Part shown: in pieces, positions 23,885-35,900 of the stretch
Layout of the letters: each line of letters begins with the position of its first letter
Position numbering within the stretch: the stretch's first letter is position 1
DNA from: Xiphophorus maculatus
Taxonomy: Eukaryota > Chordata > Actinopteri > Cyprinodontiformes > Poeciliidae
DNA: 64,000 bases
Assembly (NCBI RefSeq): GCF_002775205.1
Contig: NC_036456.1
Span: 20,671,968 to 20,735,967, forward strand
Direction of reading: 5' to 3'
Made by a program: the position numbers and the translations under genes
Notes under the pieces: generated by a model
What the model saw: only the letters and a program-made list of their open reading frames with translations
What the model was told of the DNA's origin: nothing
Databases searched by the model: none

Positions 23885-24260
23885 TCAACCAGAACCCGAC
23901 CAGAACCCAAACAGAACCTGAACAGAACTTGACCAGAACCCAAACAGAACCCGAACAGAACCCAACAGAACCCGACCAGAACCCAAAGAGAACCCGAACA
24001 GAACCCGACAGAACCCCATAACCCGACAGAACTCCAGAACCCAACCAGAACCCGACCAGAACCCCATAACCCGACAGAACTCCAGAACCCAACCAGAACC
24101 CGACCAGAACCCGACACAACCCCATAACCCGACAGAACCCAACCAGAACCCGACAGAACTCAATCAGAACCCGACCAGAACCTGACAGAACCGCATAACC
24201 TGACAGAACTCCAGAACCCAACCAGAACCCGACCAGTACCTGACCGGAACCTGACCAGAA
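23885..24260. repeat. degenerate CAGAACC-word array
   Basis: Irregular tandem array of AGAACCCGACCAGAACCCAA and CCCCATAACCCGACAGAACT type units of about 11-44 bp. All overlapping reading frames (for example the Gly/Val/Ser-rich one at 24221-23811) are artefacts. Confidence 0.9.
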
Positions 24261-26820
24261 ACTTGAACTTGGTTCTGATCCGATCTTCTCTCTAACTGAC
24301 CCCTGTGACCTCAGTGACCTCAGGGGTCAAAGGGTTCAGGTTCTGGACCCTGGATCCAGGTTCTGGATCAGAGCCTCAGGTTCTGGTTCCAGCGACTCGT
24401 CTCTCACCAGTCCTCCCAGTAGATGCCACTGGTTTGTTCCTGGTTGGATTCTGGTCTCTTCCATCCAACCAGTGGCTCCAGTCCTCCCAGTTTCCTGTCT
24501 GGGTTTAATTTCTCACAGGTTGGTGGTCATAATGTTCTGCTGCTGTTCTGGTGGGTCCGGTTCTTCTCCGGTTCTCCAGTTTGATTAAACCTGATCGATC
24601 GATGATTTTCAGAAAGAATCTGATGATTTAAGACGCAGTACCTCGAGTGGCCGCTGGGTGTCGCTGTGGTTCAATAATAAATGAGAAGAGGAAACAGTTT
24701 ATCTGCGTTTTATGAAACATTTTGAACAACGTGGCAAGTTGTACAAGAAGAAGGTTTACAGGCTGAAGGCAAACATGAAAATATAAGATGACAGTAAAAA
24801 AAAAGTCAGACATCAAACAGGGAAAAGAAAAACAACAAAAGCAAACAGAAAAGGTCAGAGGTCAACTAGTTCTCATCAGATAGACTCAGTTCATTATCAG
24901 CTGATTTCCTGCTTGTTTCCCATCAGTTTTAAGGGTTTTGTCCATTTTTACAAGCTGAAGTCAGGTTTTCTATTTCAGCAGGTTGTTCAGAACCAGGTTC
25001 TTCTGTCCAAATATTACATCGTCTCTGTTGAAGGGACGCGGAACCAGATCCAGACCTGAACGTTCCCCAAAACGTTCCAGTGAGAAAACGATCAAAAAGA
25101 TGATCTGTTGTTGGAAAAAGTCCAGCTGTTGGTGTCAAAGTTGAAACTTTGAGGTAAAAGTTCCCTGGATGGAAAAACATTACTGAGGATTTTAAATGAA
25201 CTTCTTCAGCTTTAGGACTCAGAGGAGATTTAAGGTCAGCGGTTCTGACCTCTGAGTCAGGAAACGAATTTAAAATGGAGTTTTTATTTGGTCGGACAGG
25301 AAAGATAAAGTTAGTTAGATCCGTCTGTTAGAAATACAAATCCAAAAGTTGAAGTAACTGAAGATTAGCTGGTTGAATGTTTATATTGAACCAGATATTT
25401 GACCTCAGAGGGGTCAGAGGTCATTACTGTTAAACTGAGAGCGAGTGGTCCAGATTATACAATAAACAAAGTTTATCATAAAACAATAAATCTCCATTAT
25501 CATTAAGAAAATGTCTAATGGACCAGATTCCTTTTTCCATCCAAACACAGAGATTTATTTTACTGTGGATAAAATCTGTTCCAGTTTGATGAGGACCAAA
25601 ATTATTTGTTCACAAGTTTCCAACACAACAAAACCTGCTGGTGACAGGAAGTCTGTCGACACCAGAGTCACATCTAGGAACAAAATCTCTATATGACCTT
25701 TCAAGCACATGGTGGCGCTGTCCCGTTCTTCCATAAAAATATCTGTCTCAGTTTTCAGAGAGACGAAGATTTGACCAGCAGAAGGTTTCAGTCTGGGCTT
25801 GAAAAGGAGCAACAGAGGTTAAAATAAAAGTTTAAGGTTTTGATAAAAGTTTCTAATTAATTTTCCAGTAGCAGTTTGGTTTGTTAATAAGGGACTGATT
25901 GTGTTTTTAACTTGCTATATAAACTAGTTTTTCTCTTTTCCTTCACAGATTGAATCTAATTTAGATTTTAGGTCAGAAGGTTATTATTGTTTAACACACA
26001 ACAGGTTTAACTCTTTAACTAACTTTACTTCTGCAGGTCATTGATTCTTTAAGGTTTTGCTAAACGATACAGAGTAAGCTTGTATCTTATATTTTAGGTG
26101 TAGGTTATTATTGAATCTTTTTCACTAGTTCTTTGATTTTCCTGCTCATATTTTTAAAAGATTTGCATTAAATTTCCAGAACCCTTCATGTCTCAAACTG
26201 TCAGGAAAAGGAATAATTAATAAATTAAAGCTGCAGTGAGTTGGAGACATATTACAGTCTGATGTTAGTTTGAGAATATTATCTGTTCCCAGCCATAAAT
26301 CTATTCTAGATCTGCTCAATGCGTCTGATTTAAACCAAGAAAACTGATTTATTTTAATGTTTGTCTCTCCATAAGTCAATAATTCCCAAATCGTTACAGA
26401 AATCAGATCAAATCGGGTTTTTGTGAATTTGTTTGTGGTCAATAATCAGATTCTAATCCCACCAAATATTTATTCTGTTTAGTAGGAAAAACTAAAATGC
26501 TTAAGTTGTTTGATATTTAATTCAATAATTGAAGCTCTTTATGTTTGGAAATGTTACAGTAAGCATAAATATTACCTAGGATTATTAATGAGTCTGGAAA
26601 CTGGATGTCAACCAGACTGGAGCCAGACTGGTTCTGATGGTCCACCTGGACCGGACCGGTTCTGTTTTTATCCCTTTAGCTCCACAAAGTTAAACCGTTT
26701 TTCATAATTTAGTTATGAAACTGAACTTTAAGCATTTATTAATGAACATGAACATTTCTAGGAACGTTTTGGCCTCAGTTTCCTTCCTGAACCATGAAAG
26801 TTAAGAAACTAATAAAAAAA
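24261..26820. other. spacer without recognised genes
   Basis: Mostly AT-rich unique sequence between two minus-strand genes. The short open frames show no domain, splice-supported structure or family resemblance. No RNA gene or clear transposon was seen. Confidence 0.5.
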
Positions 26821-26824
26821 TAAT

Positions 26825-26830
26825 TTTATT
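26825..26830 (-). promoter_or_regulatory. poly(A) signal of the Fc-receptor-like gene
   Basis: TTTATT on the plus strand (AATAAA on the minus strand), about 75 bases after the minus-strand stop codon. Confidence 0.5.
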
Positions 26831-26901
26831 CTTTGTTCTTCATACAGATTATATAGAAACAAACGACACAGACAGGAAAACGTTCAGAGATTAAACCAGA
26901 T

Positions 26902-29900
26902 TCAGAAATGATGCTGAGTGGTGACAGGAGCCATGGCGTCGTCATAGTCGTCTCCACCTGCTGCTGCTTCTTCTTCTTCTGCGGCTCGTCTGGGTCCAGA
27001 GGTTCTGGTCCGGCCCGCTGGGCTCCAGCCTGCAGACAGGAGGTTTTACTGAGACTGGGTTTGTTCCTGCAGACAGGCAGCAGGGGGCGCTGTGGTCACC
27101 TGTGGCTCTGTGTCTGAGCTTGTAGATGAAGACGCAGGTGGGGATGAAATAAAAGATGGAAACCGGAGCGTAGAGGATTTTCCACAGGATGGAGCGAAGA
27201 GGAGAAGAAGAAGAAGAATCTGGATCTGGATCTGGATCTGGATCTGGAGGAGCTGAAAACATGAAACATCAGAAATAAACCTTCTGATCTCAGAGATGAT
27301 GATGAAAATCTGTTTATTTTGATTATTAAAACTCTGAATGATCTGTTATTATTGATAATAACTTCAATCATTACAGATTAATTATCTAAAACTTTCTGTA
27401 GAAACGTTTTTAACGTCTGAAGAGAAACTTCTGGTTCTGATCTCCATTCCTGAGATCAGAGGAGATTCTGCAGAATAAACCCGAGTCGCCCTGCTGCTGC
27501 TGGGATTAACTGGTTCCGGTCCGGTTCCAGTCCGGTCCCAGTCTGGTCCGGTCTGGGTCCAGTCTGGTTCCAGTCCAGTTCCGGTCCAGTTCCAGTCTGG
27601 TTACAGTCCGGTCCAGTTACAGTTTGGTACCAGTCCGTTCCGGTTCCAATCTGGCTCTATTCCAGTTCCAATCCGGTTCCGGTCCGGTTCCAGTCTGGTT
27701 CCATTACAGTTCCAGTTCGGTCCAGTTCCGGCCTGGGTCCGGTCCGGTTCCAGTCCGGTCCGGTTCCGGCCTGGTTCCGGTCCGGTTCCAGTCTGGTTCC
27801 ATTCCAGTTACAGTCCTGTTCTGGTCTGGTCCCGGTCCTGTTCCAGTCCGCTTCCGGCCTGGTTCCGGTCCAGTTTCAGTCTGGTCCCGGTTCCGGTCCG
27901 GTTCCGGCCTGGTTCCGGTCCAGTTTCAGTCTGGTCCCGGTTCCGGTCCGGTTCCGGCCTGGTTCTGGTCCGGTCCGGCTCTGACTCTCTGCTCTGTTAA
28001 ACTCGGTGATTTTTCAGATAAATGAATTTACAGATTCATCGCCGTCTGATGGAAACCAGACGCTGATGAATCTTCAGTCTCTGATTTTACATCCAGTTTA
28101 TTAAATATGATGTTAAATTACTGACAGATTATAAAGTTGAGCATCACAGCCTCCACTAGTGAAAATGTAGCTGTGATGCTAATTAGCGACACTCAGCATT
28201 TAGGGAATGAAACTGTTATATTTAACTTTGCTGATTATTTTATTATTATTATATTTTTGATCATAAACTTAAATTAATTCACTTTCTTGTTTCTGAACAT
28301 TTTAAACTAAATCCTGAAGAATTTGCTGAGCAGCTTTTCTGTTTTATTCACCAGCTGCACAGAGAAACACAGAAATCAGCAGTTTCTCCTTCATGTTGAC
28401 CTCTGACCTCTGACCGACAGCCAGCCAGGCGGAGAGACTCCGCCTCCCGTCCTGCAGCTGTAGGAACCTTCATCGTCCGTGGAAACGGATCTCAGGATGA
28501 AGGACCAGGATCCCGACCCGATGAAGGAATCGTTTCTATAGAAATCAGCCGAGGCAGCAGACGGGCTCCTGGTCAGGCAGGTCAGATTAACGTTTCGTCC
28601 AGACGCCACAGGCAGAGCCGGGATCAGCAGAACCACCGGTCGGTCTGCAGACAGACAGAATCTGGGTTTGGTTCTGGTGGAGGGAAACATCATCCTGCAG
28701 GGTTTCTGCTTTACTAAAGAGTTAAAGACATAAGATTTAAGATGAAATGTTTAGACACATTTTTACTGTACAGCAGTAAAACGACGAGGGAACAGAGAAC
28801 CAAAGTTTAGGGAACAGAGAACCAAAGTTTAGGGAACAGAGAACCAAGGTTTAGGGAACAGAGAACCAAGGTTTAGGGAACAGAGAACCAAAGTTTAGGG
28901 AACAGAGAACCAAGGTTTAGGGAACAGAGAACCAAAGTTTAGGGAACAGAGAACCAAAGTTTAGGGAACAGAGAACCAAAGTTTAGGGAACAGAGAACCA
29001 AAGTTTAGGGAACAGAGAACCAAAGTTTAGGGAACAGAGAACCAAGGTTTAGGGAACAGAGAACCAAGGTTTAGGGAACAGAGAACCAAAGTTTAGGGAA
29101 CAGAGAACCAAGGTTTAGGGAACAGAGAACCAAAGTTTAGGGAACAGAGAACCAAAGTTTAGGGAACAGAGAACCAAAGTTTAGGGAACAGAGAACCGAG
29201 GTTTAGGGAACAGATCAAACACCAAATATACATTAATATGCATCAAAACCACAACAGAAACCATCACAGCATCAGAAGCTCTTCCTCTGTGGCTCAGCCA
29301 ATCAGCTCCAAGTTAAATAAATGAAGCTCCTGGATTGGCTGCTTTGTAAAGTGGCTAATGGCTCCTTTATGCTAGCCATTAGCATAAAGGAGCATTTATC
29401 TGAGAATAGAATAAACTAACCTCCATGTGAAGCCAAGCCCCACCCAGTGGGCGGAGCCAGGAGCCTGAGGTTCTCCTCCCTGTAGCTCCTCCCTGTAGCT
29501 CCACCTTGTAGCTCCACCCTGTAGCTCTTCCCTGTAGTTCCTCCCTGTAGCTCCTCCGTGCAGCTCCACCCTGTAGCTCCTCCCTGTAGCTCCTCCCTGT
29601 AGCTCCTCCCTGTAGCTCCTCCCTGTAGCTCCACCTTGCAGCTCCACCCTGCAGCTCTACCCTCAGCTGTCCATTAACGATCACTATTCCACCTCCTGAC
29701 TCGCCACCAGGGGGCGTGTCTGAGTGAAAATGACCTGAACTGGTTCCAGTGACATAAAGCTGAACTTTTGGGAACAGAAATAATCGGCTGCAGTAACTGC
29801 TGTTCATCCTCAGGGGGCAGCACTGAGACTGCAGTCTGCAGTCAAATATTTCACTACTAAACAAATTTTCACAAAACATCAAAGTATAATCCTAAACAAC

Positions 29901-32900
29901 ATTTAGACAGTTTATCTTTATAAAAACTTGTTAGTTAGACTTTAAATGAACTTTAAACCAGGAACTAAATGTTTCAGAGTAAAGCAGCCGTTTCTCTGTC
30001 GCCTCAGGATGGTGAAAATTAAAATCTTTCTGAGAACATCAGCAGAGTTTCTTCCACTCATTTGCTGCATTAAACTCTGAAATCTTACAGGAAGTGGACC
30101 TGTGTTTGGATTGGTTCCTTTGTGGCCAATCAGAGCAGACTGAGCGTTGTGGGAGGAGCCTTAAAGCGACAGCACGGTTTGTGCTAATGGTGTAGCTAGT
30201 TCCAGCTGTGGTACCTACCATACACGGTAATCTGAACCGTGTTGCTCCGCTGCATGGTGGGAGACTCACACCAGTAGAGGGCGCTGTCAGACTTCTTGGC
30301 CGTCTGCAGCCTGCAGACAGAGGAAGACAGGACGCCCCAGTCCCCCCCACAGCTGGACGTCTTCCTGGTGTTCTCAGAGAAGCGTCTGATGGTCCATCCT
30401 GGAGCCGAGCTGCTGCAGCTCAGACTGAAGGACTGATACTCCAGAACCTGAGACGAGTCCGGACTCACGCTCAGAGACGCCGGCTTGGACACATCTGGGG
30501 ACAAACATGGACACTCAGTGGAAACAGTTCTACTGTAGATGTAAAACACATAGAAGGTGACGGACCTTTGATGAGCAGCCAGCTGGTCTCAGATGAAACG
30601 CCGTTGACTCTACAGGTGTAGCCTCCTTCATGGGCCCTGGAGACGTTACGGAGGATCAGGCCACCTTCAGACGCCATCTTGGATCCGTCTTTGAAGAACT
30701 CAGCGTTTGAACCTGGAGCGCTCTTATGTTGACAGGTCAGAGTGATGTCATCTCCCTCCGTCACAGGAAGGACCGGACCGATCAGGACCACCTGTCCAAC
30801 TCCACAGAGACACAGAGGGACGATCAGCCGATTCCTGTCCAACCAGCGTCTCCTAAACGTCCAGAAGACGTTTTGATCTTCAGTCCGATCGTTTGGTCTG
30901 AACCTCCAGCAGACGGGATTCTTTCCATCTGGTACCGTTTTCTTTTACTTTAAAGTTTCATTGCTCCTATTGGACAGAAATGATGTGGGCGGGACAGAGA
31001 CACAGGACGTAAACAAACATGGCCGCCCTGCTTGCTGCATTGTCTGTTGTTCTCATTTGATCTGTTATTAAAACTGTAATATGATTTGAATGCTAAAGCA
31101 GCTCATTGTGATGTTTCTAATCTTGGTCAGTAAATCTGCTTCAAGCTAAACAACAGAACCTTCTGAGTTCTGCTTCAGGCTGATGGACCCGTCGTTCTCT
31201 GAGACCGTCTGACCCTGAAACACCAGGATGTCTGGAAGTGAAGCGTCAGATAAACGTGACCACCAGGAGAGCCGACCGTCACAGCCCCAACCTGTGGATC
31301 ATTCAGCTGGAGGTTTCTAGGCTGATGGTTTGGTCCCAGTAAGCTGGATGGTCTGACTGGTCTGACTGTGGTTCCCTGAACATCAACATGCGATTCTGAC
31401 TCTTACTGGTGACGGTGATGTTGACGGTGTGGCTGCTGTCTCGGTGTCTGGACTCGCACCAGTACACGCCGCTGTCCGTCTTCTTCAGGGTGCTGATGGT
31501 GCAGGTGGAGGAGGTTTGACTTCCCCACACAGAACATGGAGACACCTGCAACCTGGACACACAGCGGACATTTCCCTCACACCTGGAGCCACGCTGAGGC
31601 TTCAGCTTCCAGACGAAGGTCCATTCACCATGAAGGACGTTCCTTTAACTGGGACTGAGGAGGATGAAGGTGAACTCACCCCGATGCGGTTTGTCTCCAC
31701 ACCGTCCATCCGTCCGGTCCAAACTGCTCACAGCTGAGGGAGACAGAACCGTACTCATAGAACTGAGACTGGTTGGGGGAGACGACCAGGGAGGAGAGAC
31801 GGGGCGCGTCTGTTTCAGAAGGACGCAACGTTAGCAACGTTAGCAATATTAACAATGTTAGCAACGTTAGCAACATTACCAGTGTAAGCAAAGTTAGCAA
31901 CATTAGCAGTGTTAACAAAGTAAGCAGTGTTAGCAATGTTAGCAATGGTAACAATGTTAGCATCATTACCAATATTAGCAAAGTTGGCAATGTTAGCAAC
32001 ATTAGCAGTGTTAGCAAAGTAAGCAGTGTTAGCAATGTTAGCAACATTACCAACATTAGCAATGCTAACAATGTTAGTAACATTAGCAACATTAACAACA
32101 TTAGTAACATTAGCAGCACTAGGAACATTAGCATTGTTAGGAACATTAGCAGCATTAGTAACATTAGCACTGTTAGTAACATTAGCAGCGTTAAGAACAT
32201 TAGCAGTGTTAGTAACATTAGCAGCGTTAAGAACATTAGCAGTGTTAGTAACATTAGCAGTGTTAGGAACATTAGCAGCGTTAGGAACATTAGCAGTGTT
32301 AGGAACATTAGCAGTGTTAGGAACATTAGCAGCATTAGGAACATTAGCAGCATTAGTAACATTAGCAGTGTTAGTAACATTAGCAGCATTAGGAACATTA
32401 GCAGTGTTAGGAACATTAGCAGCATTAGGAACATTAGCAGTGTTAGTAACATTAGCATTGTTAGGAACATTAGCAGTGTTAGTAACATTAGCAGTGTTAG
32501 GAACATTAGCAGTGTTAAGAACATTAGCAGCATTAGGAACATTAGCAGTGTTAGTAACATTAGCAGCATTAGGAACATTAGCATTGTTAGTAACATTAGC
32601 AGCGTTAGGAACATTAGCAGCATTAGGAACATTAGCATTGTTAGTAACATTAGCAGCGTTAGGAACATTAGCAGCATTAGGAACATTAGCATTGTTAGTA
32701 ACATTAGCAGCGTTAGGAACATTAGCAGTATTAGTAACATTAGCAGTGTTAGTAACATTAGCAGTGTTAGGAACATTAGCATTGTTAGGAACATTAGCAT
32801 TGTTAGTAACATTAGCAGTGTTAGGAACATTAGCAGTGTTAGTAACATTAGCAGTGTTAGGAACATTAGCAGCATTAGGAACATTAGCATTGTTAGTAAC

Positions 32901-35900
32901 ATTAGCAGCGTTAGGAACATTAGCAGTGTTAAGAACATTAGCAGCATTAGGAACATTAGCAGTGTTAGTAACATTAGCAGCGTTAGGAACATTAGCAGCA
33001 TTAGGAACATTAGCATTGTTAGTAACATTAGCAGCGTTAGGAACATTAGCAGCATTAGGAACATTAGCAGTGTTAAGAACATTAGCAGCATTAGGAACAT
33101 TAGCATTGTTAGTAACATTAGCAGCGTTAGGAACATTAGCAGCATTAGGAACATTAGCAGGATTAGTAACATTAGCAGCGTTAGGAACATTAGCAGCGTT
33201 ATTAACATTAGCAGTGTTAGCCACAGGTTGGCACTTGAGTCATTAAAATTCAGACTTTAGGTTTGACTGGAAAAAATGTTCAAAGACTCGGACTTGGCTT
33301 TTACGCCAATAACTTGGGATTTGAATTGGACTTGAAGCTGTTTATGTCATGAAATGCGGTTGGTGAGTATTGAGGCAGATGCAGTGGATCCAGGATATGG
33401 AGAGAAAATTATGAGTTAATGATGAAAATACAAGAATCCAGTCGGCACATAGTGAGCAAAGGCTAGGAGCTAATCTCTGATAGCAACTGGTGTAGCAAAG
33501 ACAGGAACAGACAACAAGATGGGAAAACATGAGACTAAAAACGCTTGAAGCAGATATGATCTGCCAGTAATTTATTTTGGTTCATCAATTATTAAATATC
33601 TATCTATAAACAGAGCAACATGTAAAACCTGTAAGAAGAGAAACTCGGCTGGAGATTCAACTTCCAACTGATTCAGCGCTACTTTTCTTTTGCTGTCACA
33701 TAGCTTTAGCTAACTTCCTGTTATTAGCAGGTGAACTCCAGGCTACTTTGGTGAGCATGAAGCTTAGCTTTCACCTGTGTGCTGTGTTTAGTCATGCTGG
33801 ATAAATCCGGGGCTTCAAAGCCAGATATGTGCAGCCTGTTAGCTCTGGATTAAATGTAGCCTGTTAGCTATGGATTAAATGTAGCCTGTTAGCTCTGGAT
33901 TAAATGTAGCCTGTTAGCTCTGGATTAAATGTAGCCTGTTAGCTCTGGATTAAATGTAGCCTGTTAGCTATGGATTAAATGTAGCCTGTTAGCTCTGGAT
34001 TAAATGTAGCCTGTTAGCTCTGGATTAAATGTAGCCTGTTAGCTATGGATTAAATGTAGCCTGTTAGCTATGGATTAAATGTAGCCTGTTAGCTCTGGAT
34101 TAAATGTAGCCTGTTAGCTCTAGATTAGGGTTTTTACAGTGTACAGTTTGACATTACCAGCAGCTACATTTCAATGAACTGTGATATAGGGTTAGGGTAG
34201 GGTTACCCTAAGCTGCATGCTGCATGTTTTATCAAGATTAGAGATAAATACACATTTAAAAAAGACACATGGTTTATTATTTACATTTAACATATAAATG
34301 TAACATTGTTAAAAAAATTATTCAAAAAGACTTGAAAGTAAAACTTTCAGACTTGACTTTGACTTGTCCTGACTTGAGACTTGCAAAACACTGACTTGGT
34401 CCCACCTCTGGCAACATTAGCAATGTTAGCAACATTAGCCACATTAGCTATGTTAGCAATGTTAGCAACATTAGCCACATTAGCTATGTTAGCAATGTTA
34501 GCAACATTAGCCACATTAGCTATGTTAGCAATGTTAGTAACATTAGCAACATTAGCTATGTTAGCAATGTTAGTAACATTAGCAACATTAGCCACGGTTA
34601 ACATCAGAAGTGAACCTCAGAGGTTCAGCATCAGATCTGCAGCTGATCGTTTAAAAAGCTCATAAACTAGAAATGAAATATTTAACCTTCCAGGTTTTTT
34701 ATCTCAACAGAGGATCAGAAGTTTCTCCTCATCATTTTATCACACATTGAATGTTTCTTCACAACATGGACGTTTGCTTGTTCATCTGCAGTAAAACTAA
34801 ACAGTTTTATCACATCATATTTTAGAGAAATATACCGTCTTAGGTTTTGAGAGTATTTAACAATATCTTAATAAATCTTTAATGGTAACCGGCCGTGGAG
34901 GATTTTATTAAAAAGCTACAGGATTTACTGACAGTCGTTATGATTCAGCAGCTGGAGGAAACGAAACCTGAACCTGATGTGAACAGAAATAAACACGAAT
35001 CTAAAGGTAGAAATCAAAAACACAAAGAGAACAAAACGAACCAACACAGGAATAAAACTGAAAAATGGTCAAATATAATAATATTTTATCTATAAAACTT
35101 TTTAAAACAACAACAAAAAGCTGGACGGAAAAAAATTGGTGAAGTTTAGAGGTAAAAATCGGTTTTTAAAAAAAATCTAGTTTAGTGACGGTCGGTTTCC
35201 TGAGAGGCTCCCGCTCAAGGTCTAGATCTCGATCTAGATCTAGATCTAGATCTAGATCAGCCTCTCAAGATTAGATGTGGAAAACATTTTCCCCTTCCTC
35301 CTTTTTTTCTTTTTCTTTTTTGAGTTTTATTATATTTTATTGTAATGCTGTAAATAGCAAACAGGCTTCTGTGACACTGTTTTGGTTCCAGTGTTCCAAA
35401 ACACTGGAACCAACCGAGGCAGAACAGAACCACCAGCAGAACCTGACGGGTCAAAATGTTCAGCTGGACTTTAAAAAGCTCAGAGTCACTGAATCACAAG
35501 ATCAAACTGATCAATCAGCTGCTGATCGATCAGTTTGATCAGGAGATCCAACAAGAAGCTCATCAACATGACGACTCAATAAACTGTAAAAATATGAATA
35601 AATAAATAAAAGAACTGAAGCTAAACATGTTAATGTTTAAATCATGACGGATCCAGAATCAGAGCCATGAGCTCACCGATAATCTGGGATTAAACTGATT
35701 GATGAGGATTAATCTGGGATTGAAGCTTCAGTCGACACCTGACAGAAACACGAACCAGATGTACAGACCAGCCTGAAGCAGCGGAGCAGAAAATGGCTCT
35801 GCACTGAACGCAAGGGCGCCATGATGGAGGGGGCGCCATGATGAAGGGGGCGCCATGATGAAGGGGGCGCCATGATGGAGGGGCGCCATGATGGAGGGGC

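Noticed and set aside
28785-29213. Regular 22-bp repeats that might suggest a CRISPR array
   Set aside because: There are no unique spacers; units are directly adjacent, and the DNA is from a vertebrate.
29379-29882. 167-codon minus-strand frame with ELQGGATGRSY repeats
   Set aside because: 15-bp minisatellite inside the intron between D3 and D4 of the Fc-receptor-like gene.
31676-33260. Reading frames of about 400-510 codons on both strands
   Set aside because: They encode only Leu/Met/Thr, Ser/Asn/Val or Ala/Asn/Val repeats of a 9-bp tandem word; stop codons are absent because of the word, not selection. Only the last part of the minus frame (31809-31680) is a real exon.
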